DNA of 39,876 nucleotides from Mycobacterium kyorinense (GCF_001672775.1 NZ_LZKJ01000132.1:1-39876); one strand, 5' to 3'. Shown: positions 29,745 through 39,099, numbered from the stretch's first letter. The notes: generated by a model not told the origin, from the sequence alone. Numbers and translations are program-made.

Positions 29745-30934
29745 ATCGTCCACTGAACTTCGGTGTCTTCATCACACCGTTTCACCCGACCGGCCAATCG
29801 CCGACGGCAGCACTCGAGTACGACATGGAACGGGTTGTCGCGCTGGATCGGCTGGGGTTCGACGAGGCCTGGTTCGGTGAACATCACTCCGGCGGCTACG
29901 AGCTGATCGCCTGTCCCGAGGTGTTCATCGCCGCGGCGGCCGAACGAACCAAGCATCTTCGGCTGGGCACAGGAGTGGTATCGCTGCCGTACCACCATCC
30001 GCTGATGGTCGCCGACCGCTGGGTGCTGCTGGATCATCTGACCCGCGGCCGGGTGATGTTCGGCACCGGTCCGGGCGCACTGCCGTCAGACGCCTACATG
30101 ATGGGCATCGACCCGGTCGAGCAGCGCCGGATGATGCAAGAATCCCTGGAGGCGATCCTGGCCCTGTTCCGCGCCGCACCCGGTGAGCGGATCGACCGGC
30201 ACTCCGACTGGTTCACCCTGCGCGATGCGCAGTTGCACATCCGTCCCTACACCTGGCCATATCCGGAAATCTCTACCGCCGCAATGATTTCACCGTCCGG
30301 ACCTCGGCTCGCGGGTGCCTTGGGGACGTCGCTGCTGTCGCTGTCGATGTCGGTGCCGGGAGGCTATGCAGCACTGGAAAACACCTGGGAGGTGGTCCGA
30401 GAACAGGCATCGAAAGTTGGCCGTGTGGAACCGGACCGCACCGGCTGGCGGGTACTGGGCATCGTGCATCTGGCCGACAGCCGAGATCAGGCGATCGATG
30501 ACTGCACTTATGGATTACAGGATTTCGCGAAGTACTTCGGCGCTGCGGGGTTTGTCCCGCTGGCGAATCTGGTCGAGGGAGCGCAGTCGCCGCGCGAGTT
30601 CGTCGAAGACTATGCCGCTAAAGGCAATTGCTGTATCGGCACACCCGACGACGCGATCGCCTACATCCAAGACTTGGTGGACCGCGCGGGCGGTTTCGGC
30701 ACCTTCCTGTTGCTCGGCCATGACTGGGCATCGCCTTCCGCCACTTACCATTCGTATGAATTGTTCGCGCGCAAGGTGATTCCACATTTCAAGGGACAGC
30801 TAGAAGCGCCGCGGGCTTCTCACGAATGGGCTCGTGGCATGCGCGACCAGCTGTTAGGCCGGGCCGGTGAGGCGGTGGTGAAGGCGATCAGCGAGCACAC
30901 CGACGAACTCAAGCTGGAAAGCGAGCAGAGCTAG
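29741..30934 (+). CDS. Luciferase-like flavin-dependent monooxygenase (Rv3618-like)
   Basis: A 397-residue LLM-class oxidoreductase with a TIM-barrel fold that uses reduced FMN or F420. The family signs are FDEAWFGEHHSGG near residue 43, LRLGTGVVSLPYHHPL near 75, and LTRGRVMFGTGPGALPSD near 100. The start GTG overlaps ephA by four bases, and the stop overlaps the next gene by one (TAGTG). It is therefore tightly coupled to an epoxide hydrolase and a dehydrogenase. The substrate is unknown. Confidence 0.9.
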   Translation: MNRPLNFGVFITPFHPTGQSPTAALEYDMERVVALDRLGFDEAWFGEHHSGGYELIACPEVFIAAAAERTKHLRLGTGVVSLPYHHPLMVADRWVLLDHLTRGRVMFGTGPGALPSDAYMMGIDPVEQRRMMQESLEAILALFRAAPGERIDRHSDWFTLRDAQLHIRPYTWPYPEISTAAMISPSGPRLAGALGTSLLSLSMSVPGGYAALENTWEVVREQASKVGRVEPDRTGWRVLGIVHLADSRDQAIDDCTYGLQDFAKYFGAAGFVPLANLVEGAQSPREFVEDYAAKGNCCIGTPDDAIAYIQDLVDRAGGFGTFLLLGHDWASPSATYHSYELFARKVIPHFKGQLEAPRASHEWARGMRDQLLGRAGEAVVKAISEHTDELKLESEQS

Positions 30935-31947
30935 TGCGGGCAGCGGTGCTGCGCGCCGGCCGCATGGTCTACCGCGACGACGTCGCAGATCCGGTGCCTG
31001 GACCGGGCCAAGTGCTGGTCTCCGTGCGGTCGTGCGGAATCTGTGGCTCCGACTTACATTTCGCGGCGCACGGCGCCGAGATGCTGGCGCTGACCGAGCA
31101 AATGGGCGCGGGCGCCGGCGGCATGCACATCGACCTGGACCGCGACGTCTTCATGGGCCACGAGTTCAGCGCGGAGGTGCTCGAAGCCGGACCCGACACC
31201 GACACGCATCCGCCCGGAACACTCGTTACGTCGATCCCGGTACTGCTATCGACCAAGGGAGTCGAACCGATCTTCCAGTCCAACAACACGATCGGCGGCT
31301 ATGCAGAACGCATGCTGCTTTCGGCGCCGCTGCTACTGCCGATACGCAACGGACTGGATCCGCGACATGCCGCACTGACGGAGCCGATGGCCGTCGGGCT
31401 GCACGCCGTCAACAAGTCGGGCGTCCAGCGCGACGAGCCGGTGCTGGTACTCGGCTGCGGCCCGATAGGCATCGCGATCATTGCGGCGCTGCGGATGCAG
31501 GGCGTCGAAACTATTGCGGCAGCTGATTTCTCACCACGACGGCGTGACCTCGCTACCACGATGGGCGCGCATCAGACGATCGACCCCGCGACGGGGTCAC
31601 CGTTTGACTCAGTCACGCCGAAAGTGGTGTTCGAGGCGGTCGGGGTGCCGGGAATCATCGACGACGTGATGCGGCGGGCCCAGCCGGGTACTCGCCTTGT
31701 CGTGGCCGGTGTGTGCATGGAAACCGATGCCGTGCACCCGGTCTTCGGCATTGCCAAAGAGATCAACGTGCAGTTCGTTCTCGCCTACGACCCGGCGGAA
31801 TTCGCCGAGGCGCTGCGGGCAATCTCCGAAGGTGACATCGACGTGAGCCCATTGATCACCGGCGAGGTTGGCCTCGACGGAGTCGGGGCGGCGTTCGACG
31901 AACTGGCCGATCCCGAGCGGCACTGCAAGATTCTCGTCACGCCGTAA
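30934..31947 (+). CDS. Zinc-binding medium-chain dehydrogenase
   Basis: A 337-residue MDR-family alcohol/polyol dehydrogenase. The catalytic zinc motif CGICGSDLHF carries C37, and GHEF carries H76 and E77. The NAD(P)-binding GCGPIG is in the second domain. The four-cysteine structural zinc lobe is absent; an insertion with AGGMHIDLDRD takes that place. The GTG start overlaps the monooxygenase stop by one base. I do not recall this gene at the M. tuberculosis locus, where esxVW, PPE65 and PE32 follow Rv3618. Confidence 0.9.
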   Translation: MRAAVLRAGRMVYRDDVADPVPGPGQVLVSVRSCGICGSDLHFAAHGAEMLALTEQMGAGAGGMHIDLDRDVFMGHEFSAEVLEAGPDTDTHPPGTLVTSIPVLLSTKGVEPIFQSNNTIGGYAERMLLSAPLLLPIRNGLDPRHAALTEPMAVGLHAVNKSGVQRDEPVLVLGCGPIGIAIIAALRMQGVETIAAADFSPRRRDLATTMGAHQTIDPATGSPFDSVTPKVVFEAVGVPGIIDDVMRRAQPGTRLVVAGVCMETDAVHPVFGIAKEINVQFVLAYDPAEFAEALRAISEGDIDVSPLITGEVGLDGVGAAFDELADPERHCKILVTP

Positions 31948-32138
31948 GCATCCGTCGCCGACGGTGTGGCCCCCGCCGCAGACCTACACCGATATGTGTC
32001 GGATCGCTGCGACGATCCTTCCCGGCGCCGTCTACCGTCGGCACCTGCAGTGGCGCTACTCCCTCGTCTGGCGTAAGCCCGCGCAGCGGGTTGAGTCGGC
32101 GGCGCCGTGAGGTGAGCGGTAGTTGTCGGAGCCGCAGT
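31948..32138. other. Intergenic stretch before the HNH gene
   Basis: This 191-base gap has no supportable gene. It ends at the TATGAT -10 of the HNH gene. Confidence 0.5.
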
Positions 32139-32144
32139 TATGAT
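32139..32144 (+). promoter_or_regulatory. Leaderless -10 element (TATGAT) of the HNH gene
   Basis: TATGAT lies seven bases before ATG 32152. It also contains the alternative upstream ATG at 32140, which therefore is unlikely to be the start. Confidence 0.55.
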
Positions 32145-32151
32145 CGAAACT

Positions 32152-33786
32152 ATGTTCGATACCCTCACGGATCCGCTGGCAGTCGCGGGTATCGGTGACC
32201 CCGCGTCGATGGCCGATCTGGATCCGTCCCAGCTGGTGGCCGCAGTGGAGTCGTCATATCGGCTGGAGTCGATCTTGGTGGCGCGACGCCTGGCGGCGGT
32301 GGGGGCACTGCTGCGCCATCGAGTCGCCGCGAGCCAACGTGCCGAGTCGGCGCGCGGGTATGCGGTGATCGACGGCTACGAACAGACCACCGCGGAGGTG
32401 GCGGCGACGATGAACCTGTCGCCGGCGGGCGCGTCCTATCTCGTGTCGCATGCCGAGGCGCTGGACGTCCGACTGCCGAAGGTGGCCGCTCTTCTTGCCG
32501 AGGGGCGAACCGATTGGCGCACGGTGCGATTGATCATCAGCCGCACCGACCTGATCACCGATGATGCGGTGATAGCGAAACTCGACGAGTCGCTGGCCGA
32601 GCGCATCGGTAAATGGCACAGCTGGTCAAAGCAGCGCATCGTCAACGCCGTCGACGCCGCAGTGCGGTTAGCCGATCCCGACGCCGCTCGCGAGCGCCGC
32701 GCCCGAGCGGAAAACGACCGCTACGTCGGGGTCACCGCCCGGGACAACGGGATGGCCGAGATTTACGGCACGGTCGCCGCAGCGGCAGCAACCGCATTCG
32801 ACCGCCGATTGTCGCAGTTGGCCAAGCAGGTGTGCCCGGACGATCCGCGGACTTTGGATCAACGTCGCGCCGACGCCCTGGCGGCGCTGACCGAAGGCCG
32901 CCAATTAGCGTGCCGCTGCGGACAACCGGAGTGCCCCAGCAGAGTCGCTATTGATCGCGATCCAGGCGGCGCGCAGGTGGTCGTCACCGTGGTGGCCAGC
33001 GAGGCGACTGTCAACGGCGAAAGCGATCGACCCGGATATCTGGATGGCTACGGCGTCATCGACGCCGAGCAGGTGCGCGAGCTCGCCGCGGCGACCGCAT
33101 CGCTGCGGCCCGCCGATCTACAGGCCAGTGCCGCCGAAGCGCTGCGATACCAGCCCTCAGCCGCGCTCGAACGTGCCATCCGGTGCCGTGATCTCACCTG
33201 TCGCTTCCCCGGTTGCCATCGCCGGGCGACGCACTGCGATATTGATCATACCGTTCCGTTCGACCACGCCAACCCCGCGGCGGGCGGGCTGACGGTAGCG
33301 TCCAATCTGAAATGCCTTTGCCGACAACATCATCGGTTGAAAACGTTCGGCGGCTGGCGTGATGAGCAGCTGGACGATGGAACGGTGATCTGGACGTCGC
33401 CGACCGGACAGATATACCGGACAAGTCCGGCCGGTGCTGATCTATTCCCCCAACCTCGCGCGCCGGCGTGTGCGGCGCCGGCCCCGAGCAGACGCAGCAG
33501 AGCAAAACAACGAAGTGTCCGAATCGCTCAGGCACGCAAGCATAACCGCGAGCAGCGGCCCGTCAACGAGGCCCGTCGCCGCCTGGAAGAAGCGCGTGCG
33601 AAGGAGATCGCTGACCGAAAGTTCCGAAACCACATGCGTGACATGTTGTTTCTCTTCAAGGGCCAGCCGAGTACCAGCCCGTTCTGTACGTGGGTCAACG
33701 ACCCGCGCGAACCCGAAGAACTGCCGCCGGACTGGACGCCCGATGAACCGGAAATAGAGCCCCTCCCCGACGACCCGCCGTTCTGA
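32152..33786 (+). CDS. 13E12-repeat family protein: DUF222 plus HNH endonuclease domain
   Basis: A 544-residue protein of the multicopy mycobacterial 13E12 family. It starts MFDTLTDPLAV, typical for the family, at the ATG seven bases after TATGAT. The helical DUF222 domain covers about residues 20-310. The HNH nuclease domain is around 345-400, with C-x4-C-type cysteines (CRFPGCHRR), the catalytic IDHTVPF and CRQHHRLK. A basic then acidic disordered tail ends in PDDPPF. These genes often sit at recombination or insertion points; a domestication or intron-like homing role is proposed but not shown. The motif set looks intact. Confidence 0.88.
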   Translation: MFDTLTDPLAVAGIGDPASMADLDPSQLVAAVESSYRLESILVARRLAAVGALLRHRVAASQRAESARGYAVIDGYEQTTAEVAATMNLSPAGASYLVSHAEALDVRLPKVAALLAEGRTDWRTVRLIISRTDLITDDAVIAKLDESLAERIGKWHSWSKQRIVNAVDAAVRLADPDAARERRARAENDRYVGVTARDNGMAEIYGTVAAAAATAFDRRLSQLAKQVCPDDPRTLDQRRADALAALTEGRQLACRCGQPECPSRVAIDRDPGGAQVVVTVVASEATVNGESDRPGYLDGYGVIDAEQVRELAAATASLRPADLQASAAEALRYQPSAALERAIRCRDLTCRFPGCHRRATHCDIDHTVPFDHANPAAGGLTVASNLKCLCRQHHRLKTFGGWRDEQLDDGTVIWTSPTGQIYRTSPAGADLFPQPRAPACAAPAPSRRSRAKQRSVRIAQARKHNREQRPVNEARRRLEEARAKEIADRKFRNHMRDMLFLFKGQPSTSPFCTWVNDPREPEELPPDWTPDEPEIEPLPDDPPF

Positions 33787-33794
33787 GGCACTGA

Positions 33795-34228
33795 TCAGCG
33801 GTTTGTCTGCGCGGCAAGGCCTTGCGGTTCAGCAGGCGGGTAGCCGCCCGCCGCTTGCAGCTGTCGTGACCACGCACCGATGAGGCTGACCAACTCGTCG
33901 AGGCCGCGGCCCAGCGCAGTGGTGATTGGCGCGCATCCCTCGTCGGTGACCACCTCGATCGCCTCTCGGGCCGTCAGCCCGGCGTCGGTGAGCGCGCCAT
34001 CACGAATCAGCCCGCGTGACTGCAGGCGGTCTTCGGCCACAGCGAGGTCTGCGTCGTTCCAGGCCCTGGTTCGGATATAGCTGCGCAATGGCAGCCCCCA
34101 GTAGAGCTCGGTGATCAGGCCGACCTCTACAGCACCGAAACCCGCAGTGGCCCGTCCTCGCCGGACTGGGCCTGCCCCGAGAAGGGTTCGATCGCGATGG
34201 CGAGCACTCTCGCCGGGGTGACAGTCAT
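33795..34228 (-). pseudogene. Decayed SCO6745-family protein gene
   Basis: The C-terminal part of an SCO6745-like winged-helix protein is readable from GFGAVEVGLITELYWGLPL through TRAWNDADLAVAEDRL and LTDAGLTAREAIEVVTD. Upstream, an ATG at 34228 opens MTVTPARVLAIAIEPFSGQ, which resembles the family's N-terminus. It is in another frame and hits TAG after 33 codons. About 130 central residues expected for the roughly 280-residue family are missing. I read an internal deletion plus frameshift. The family assignment rests on remembered similarity, so it is moderate. Confidence 0.55.
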
Positions 34229-34245
34229 GTGCGGCAGTCCTCGCA

Positions 34246-34251
34246 TAGGGT
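34246..34251 (+). promoter_or_regulatory. Leaderless -10 element (TAGGGT) of lpqG
   Basis: TAGGGT is seven bases before ATG 34259 and matches the mycobacterial TANNNT -10. It supports the downstream ATG over the GTG at 34229. Confidence 0.55.
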
Positions 34252-34258
34252 GCCAGTC

Positions 34259-34951
34259 ATGCTGCGTCTCCTATTCGCATTGGGTCTCGTCGCGGCCGCG
34301 CTGTCGGCGTGCGATAGCGGTCCCGGCCCAGTCGGTGACAATCCGCGTCAGGTGACGGTCGTTGGCGCCGGCAACATCCAAGGCCTTCCGGACACGCTCA
34401 CTGCTGATGTCGGCATCGAGTTCATTGCGCCGGACGTTACCTCGGCGATGGATCAGACCAACGACCGTCAACAGGCAGTCATCAACGCAGTGACCGACGC
34501 CGGCGTCGACGCCAAGGACATCAGCACCACCAACGTCAGTGTTCAGCCGCAGTACAGCGGCGGCACCGAGAACATCACCGGCTACCGCGCCAGCAACTCG
34601 ATCCGGGTCAAGATCCGCAAGCTCGACACGGCATCGCACGTGCTGACGGTCGTCGTCGGCGCTGGGGGCGACGCCACCCGCCTCAACTCGGTCAGCTACT
34701 CCATCGAGGACGACTCACAGCTCGTCAAGGACGCGCGGGCGCGGGCATTCCAGGACGCGAAGGACCGCGCCGGCCAGTACGCGCAACTGTCCGGACTCAG
34801 CCTGGGCAAGGTGATCTCGATCTCGGAGGCATCGGGTGCGCCGCCCATGCCGACGCCGATGCCACGATCGCCGATGGCGGCCGAAGTGCCGCTGCAACCC
34901 GGCCAGCAGACGGTCAGTTTTTCGGTCACCGCAGTCTGGGAGCTGCGCTAG
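34259..34951 (+). CDS. lpqG: SIMPL-domain lipoprotein LpqG
   Basis: A 230-residue secreted lipoprotein. The signal peptide [18 protein letters not shown] ends in a lipobox with C18. The mature part is a SIMPL/DUF541 domain ([20 protein letters not shown] at its start, [11 protein letters not shown] at its end). The ATG at 34259 fits both the signal peptide and the TAGGGT leaderless promoter. The function of the family in the envelope is not settled. The stop lies in a CTAG shared with hpt. Confidence 0.9.
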   Translation: MLRLLFALGLVAAALSACDSGPGPVGDNPRQVTVVGAGNIQGLPDTLTADVGIEFIAPDVTSAMDQTNDRQQAVINAVTDAGVDAKDISTTNVSVQPQYSGGTENITGYRASNSIRVKIRKLDTASHVLTVVVGAGGDATRLNSVSYSIEDDSQLVKDARARAFQDAKDRAGQYAQLSGLSLGKVISISEASGAPPMPTPMPRSPMAAEVPLQPGQQTVSFSVTAVWELR

Positions 34952-35535
34952 TCCTGGTAGATCCGCGGATCGAGTGTTCCGATATAGGACAGGTCGCGGT
35001 ACCGCTCGTCGTAGTCCAGCCCGTATCCCACGACGAACTCGTTGGGAATGTCGAAGCCCACGTACGCGATTTCAACGTTGGCGCGCACGGCGTCCGGCTT
35101 GCGCAGCAGCGTGCACACCCGCAGCGACCGTGGTCGCCGGGTGGCCAGGTTGCGTCGCAGCCACGACAACGTCAGGCCGGAGTCGACGACGTCCTCGACG
35201 ATCAGCACGTCACGATCATTGATGTCGCGGTCGAGGTCTTTAAGGATGCGCACCACTCCCGATGATGACGTCGACGACCCGTAGGAGCTGACCGCCATGA
35301 ATTCGAACTGTGTCGGCAGCGGAATCGCACGCGCCAGGTCGGTGACGAACATGACGGCGCCCTTGAGCACCGTGATCAGCAGCAGGTCCTGCCGCTCGCC
35401 AGTGGCCAGGTCGCGGTAGTCGTCGCCGATCTGCGCCCCGAGCTCAGCGGTGCGGGTCTGGATCTGTTCCCCGGTGAGCAGCACCGACTTGATGTCGCCC
35501 GGGTACAGCTCGGCCGAGTCGCCTGTCACCACCAC
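34948..35535 (-). CDS. hpt: Hypoxanthine-guanine phosphoribosyltransferase
   Basis: A purine-salvage enzyme joining hypoxanthine or guanine to PRPP. The 195 residues include the flexible-loop region [12 protein letters not shown], the PRPP motif [14 protein letters not shown] and the C-terminal [12 protein letters not shown]. The N-terminus is shorter than I recall for M. tuberculosis; it starts at the GTG at 35535. Convergent with lpqG, it lies 80 bases downstream of tilS in the conserved tilS-hpt pair. Confidence 0.94.
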   Translation of the reverse strand: MVVTGDSAELYPGDIKSVLLTGEQIQTRTAELGAQIGDDYRDLATGERQDLLLITVLKGAVMFVTDLARAIPLPTQFEFMAVSSYGSSTSSSGVVRILKDLDRDINDRDVLIVEDVVDSGLTLSWLRRNLATRRPRSLRVCTLLRKPDAVRANVEIAYVGFDIPNEFVVGYGLDYDERYRDLSYIGTLDPRIYQD

Positions 35536-35615
35536 AGCCTAGGTTGTCCGCGGTTGTCTGCGACGACCCGTCCCCCTCGCCGCTACGCGGCTGCGGGTAC
35601 CACCAGCGCCCGGCT

Positions 35616-36599
35616 TCACCGCGTTTGCGTTCGCCGCCGGATCGGCTCCTGTCGCAGCGTCAGCACGCCACCACAGCGGCCAGCGACCAGCCGCTGACCG
35701 CGCAGCGTCGAGCCGACGGCCACCCCGCCCTGGCCTCGCCAGCCGGTAACCAGGAGGTCTACCCCGCGGATCTGCTTGTCGGTCAAGCCGATTGCCCCGC
35801 CGGCCAGTAGCCAGCTGCGAATGACTCCGCGGCGAATCGGGTCGGGCAACGCCGTCAACGCTTGCGCGTCCAGGCCCTCGCCTTCTGCCGAGGCGGCCAG
35901 CGCTTGCACGATCAACGCGTCGATCAACTCGGTGTCCTCGCGCAAGGCGGTCGCGGTGCGTGCCAGCGCTTCGGCCACACCTCCGCCAAGTACCTCCTCC
36001 AGCAGCGGCAATACCTCGTGCCGCAGCCGTGTCCGGGTGAATCGACGGTCGAAATTGTGCGGATCCTGCCACGCCGACAGTCCCAGTTGTGCGCATGCGG
36101 CGTGTGTCAGGCGGCGCCGCGCCCCCAGTAGGGGCCGGCACCACGGCGGGTCATGCGCCCGCATTCCAGCGATCGAACGGGCCCCCGAACCGCGGCCCAA
36201 CCCCAGCAGCACGGTTTCGGCTTGATCGTCGAGGGTGTGACCCAGCAGCACCGCACAAACACCGCGGGCCTCATCCAGCGCACGGTAGCGTGCGCTGCGC
36301 GCTGCCGCTTCCGGTCCCCCGTCACCCGTCACATGTACGGAAAGCACTTGGGCTTCAACGCATCCCAAGTCGAGCGCTTGAGTGCGGGCAGCGGCGGCCA
36401 CAGCAGCGGAACCGGTCTGCAGGCCGTGGTCGACGATCAGCGCGGTGGTCGGCAACAGGTCAGCGGCAACCGCGGTGAGCGCCAATGAATCTGGGCCACC
36501 GGAAAGCGCCACGCACCAACGTTCGGTATCCGCGAGGTAGGTCTTGGCGAACGCCGCGACAGCCGCGTACAGCTCGCCTACAGCACCCGATCGATCCAT
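35616..36599 (-). CDS. tilS: tRNA(Ile)-lysidine synthase
   Basis: TilS attaches lysine to C34 of the CAU-anticodon tRNA-Ile so that it reads AUA. The 327 residues carry the PP-loop SGGPDS at 33-38. LLGHTLDDQAETVLLGL and the FTRTRLRHEVLPLL segment of the N-type ATPase domain follow. It is the short actinobacterial form with a reduced C-terminal region. The start overlaps the upstream metalloprotease gene by 22 bases. Confidence 0.94.
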   Translation of the reverse strand: MDRSGAVGELYAAVAAFAKTYLADTERWCVALSGGPDSLALTAVAADLLPTTALIVDHGLQTGSAAVAAAARTQALDLGCVEAQVLSVHVTGDGGPEAAARSARYRALDEARGVCAVLLGHTLDDQAETVLLGLGRGSGARSIAGMRAHDPPWCRPLLGARRRLTHAACAQLGLSAWQDPHNFDRRFTRTRLRHEVLPLLEEVLGGGVAEALARTATALREDTELIDALIVQALAASAEGEGLDAQALTALPDPIRRGVIRSWLLAGGAIGLTDKQIRGVDLLVTGWRGQGGVAVGSTLRGQRLVAGRCGGVLTLRQEPIRRRTQTR

Positions 36600-37627
36600 C
36601 GCCCGGGGTCTTCGATCTCGGTCGGCAAGGGCATCGTCTCGGGGCCCGTCCAGATCGTGTTGAACCGCTCCATCCCCACCCGGCCCACCACGTGGTCGAC
36701 AAAGGCCTTACCCCGGGTGTACTGACTGATCTTGGCATCGATACCCAGCAATGCACGCAAAAGACGTTGCAGCGGCGTTTGTTTGCGATGTCGGCGGTCG
36801 TCGAACCGGCTCCGGATCGTCGCGACGGACGGCACCACCACCGGTCCGACCGCGTCCATCACGTGATCGGCGTGGCCCTCCAGCACAGTGACAAGCATCA
36901 AAAGTTGATCTAGGGCCTGACGCTGCGGTTCAGACTGCACCGCGCGCATCAGTCCCAGCACACCCGAAGCGTGGGCGTCGGGACCACCGGACGATTCGCC
37001 GCGGCCGCGAACGAGGTCGGCCAGCCGCGCCACAATTTGACTGACGTCGTCGGCGCTATCTTGGGTGAGCACCCCAAGCGCGTGTGCCATGTAGCCCGAT
37101 AGCCAGGGGTTGGCAGTGAACTGCACCCGATGGGTGACCTCGTGCAGGCACACCCACAGCCGGAAATCCGAAGGCTCCACCCGCAATTGACGCTCGACCG
37201 CGAGGACATTGGGATACACCAGCAGCAGGCAACCGGTGTCGTCTGCGAACGGGTCGTACTGGCCGAGGATGGCGGATGCGGCGAACGCCAACACGGCACC
37301 GGTCTGCGCGCCGGTGACCCGGCCGCTGACGAATCCTCGCGGCTTGTCGGTTCCGCCCGTCATGACCCGCATCGACTCGGCTGCCGCACGGACCCATGCC
37401 GGCCGGTCCACGATGCGCGCGTCGGGAACCACGTCGCTGGTCTGCAGACCAGTCACGTCGCGCACCGGCGGTTCGGCCGCCTTTGCAGCACCGGCCAGGT
37501 CGTCGATGATCTGGCGGCGGGTGTAGTCGGTGGCGGGTGGGCCGGTGCGCGCCAGCCATTCGCCGACGGTGGCCGCGAATCGCCAGTCCACGGCGCGCCC
37601 GACGGTCAGCTCCGATGATGTGGTCAC
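36578..37627 (-). CDS. Zinc metalloprotease-like protein (DUF2342, Rv3626c-like)
   Basis: I choose GTG 37627 because it overlaps the dacB stop in GTGA; this gives 349 residues, the length I recall for Rv3626c. The zinc-protease motif HEVTH lies at 162-166 in LWVCLHEVTHRVQF. A downstream LEGHADHVMDAVG is the likely third-ligand region. The family is labelled zinc-dependent metalloprotease or F420-biosynthesis-associated. I do not know the substrate. The position between dacB and tilS is conserved in mycobacteria. Confidence 0.88.
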   Translation of the reverse strand: MTTSSELTVGRAVDWRFAATVGEWLARTGPPATDYTRRQIIDDLAGAAKAAEPPVRDVTGLQTSDVVPDARIVDRPAWVRAAAESMRVMTGGTDKPRGFVSGRVTGAQTGAVLAFAASAILGQYDPFADDTGCLLLVYPNVLAVERQLRVEPSDFRLWVCLHEVTHRVQFTANPWLSGYMAHALGVLTQDSADDVSQIVARLADLVRGRGESSGGPDAHASGVLGLMRAVQSEPQRQALDQLLMLVTVLEGHADHVMDAVGPVVVPSVATIRSRFDDRRHRKQTPLQRLLRALLGIDAKISQYTRGKAFVDHVVGRVGMERFNTIWTGPETMPLPTEIEDPGRWIDRVL

Positions 37628-39012
37628 GCCACGCATCCACATGACCATAGGGCCGCAGCCAGGTTGTCGATCGCGATGCGACCGGTCGGGCCGGCCTCGT
37701 TGGAGATCAGCGCGAACGTCAGCACACGTCCACTCCTGTCGGTGATCACCCCGGCCAACGCATTGGTGGCGGTCAGCGAGCCCGTTTTGGCGCGCAGCCA
37801 GCCGGCCGCGGGACCGGGCCTGAAGGTGGGATCCAGGAAGCGGTCGGCCAGCGTGCCGCTGCCGCCGGCGATCGGCAACACATCCAGCAACGGCCGCAGC
37901 TCGGGCTTATCCGGGCCGGCCGCGGCCTGGACGACGGCGTCGAGGGCCTTAGCGGTCAGCCGGTCGTCGACCGACAACCCGCTGGAATCCTGCAACGACG
38001 CGCCGGCGATGTCGATATGCGCTGTCCTCAGCCGATTGGTCACCGCGTCCACCGCACCGGCGAAGCTGAGCGGCCGGTGCAGAGCCGCCGCGACTTCGCG
38101 ACCAATGCATTCGGCCATCACGTTGTCGGAGGCGTTCATCATCTCGTACAGCCGCTGGATCAGCGGCGCCGACTGCACGGCGGCCAGCTGCTGGGCGCCG
38201 GCCGGCGCGGGATGGGCGGCGATCGTCACCCGTGTCGGGTCGACCCCGAGTGCGACGGCCAACGCCTGGCCTGCGTCCAGCGCCGGGCTGTGCGACCGGC
38301 TCGAGTCGGTCGTCGCCGGTTGCACGCGTCCGGCGTCGAGCATCACCGACTCGATCGGGGCGACGTCGCCGCCTTCGATGTCGCCGGGATCCCAGCCCGG
38401 TGCCACTTTCGGGCCGCTGAATACCGAGGTGTCGACCTGCACGGCGGTCGGTGTCACGCCACTGCGGCGGACCTGATCGGCCAGATCACTGATGCGGGCC
38501 GCGCCGTGATACCACGTCTGCTGGCCAGGCGGCACCGCCGAGAGTGTCGGATCACCACCGCCCACGAGTATGACGACCCCCGGCTGGCTGGCCGCGACCA
38601 CCCGGGTGGTGACCCGCGCCGCACGGTCGAGCGAGAGCAGCGCGGCCGCGGCGGTAAGCGTTTTGTTCGTCGACGCCGGTTGCAACGGCAGGCTGTCCTG
38701 CTGCTGCCAGAGTTCCTTGGCGGTGAGCGCGTCGGTGACCCGCCCGCCCAGCCGCCCCAGATTCGGGTCGGCCAATGCCGCCGCCAGCGCAGCGGACAAG
38801 CCCCCGACGGTCGGCATCGCGGCGGTATCGGCCACCGGCACGACACCAGGTTGCGCGCTCACCGCAGGTGGCGGAGGGGGGATGTGGGCACCACTGGCGC
38901 CGCGACCGCTCGCGGTGAACAACGCGGCCGCCGCCACCACGAGGGCAACAACCGCCAACACGGCCGCCCCCACGATCAGGTGGGTGGATCGCCGCCACTG
39001 TGTGGGACGCAT
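37624..39012 (-). CDS. dacB: D-alanyl-D-alanine carboxypeptidase/endopeptidase (PBP4 type, S13 family)
   Basis: A penicillin-binding protein that trims or cleaves peptidoglycan peptides. The 462 residues begin with an uncleaved-looking anchor helix (11-32) and a proline-rich linker (PPPPPA). The three penicillin-binding motifs are S114-TNK-117, SDN in MMNASDNVMAE, and KTG in AKTGSLT. The large S13 insertion lies between the first two. The ATG at 39012 has GGAGAG five bases upstream. It acts on the outer side of the membrane. The stop overlaps the next gene. Confidence 0.94.
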   Translation of the reverse strand: MRPTQWRRSTHLIVGAAVLAVVALVVAAAALFTASGRGASGAHIPPPPPAVSAQPGVVPVADTAAMPTVGGLSAALAAALADPNLGRLGGRVTDALTAKELWQQQDSLPLQPASTNKTLTAAAALLSLDRAARVTTRVVAASQPGVVILVGGGDPTLSAVPPGQQTWYHGAARISDLADQVRRSGVTPTAVQVDTSVFSGPKVAPGWDPGDIEGGDVAPIESVMLDAGRVQPATTDSSRSHSPALDAGQALAVALGVDPTRVTIAAHPAPAGAQQLAAVQSAPLIQRLYEMMNASDNVMAECIGREVAAALHRPLSFAGAVDAVTNRLRTAHIDIAGASLQDSSGLSVDDRLTAKALDAVVQAAAGPDKPELRPLLDVLPIAGGSGTLADRFLDPTFRPGPAAGWLRAKTGSLTATNALAGVITDRSGRVLTFALISNEAGPTGRIAIDNLAAALWSCGCVA

Positions 39013-39093
39013 GACTCTCCTGACTCTTCCGGTCCCATTCTGCCCAACCGCTCACAGACCGACCGGGCGCGATCGGGTCGCAGCGCGCTGCAT

Positions 39094-39099
39094 TAGGGT
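39094..39099 (+). promoter_or_regulatory. Putative ppa -10 element (TAGGGT)
   Basis: TAGGGT lies 50 bases before the ppa GTG, giving a leader of about 44 bases that holds the ribosome-binding site AAGGAG at 39136-39141. No clear -35 is visible. Confidence 0.45.
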
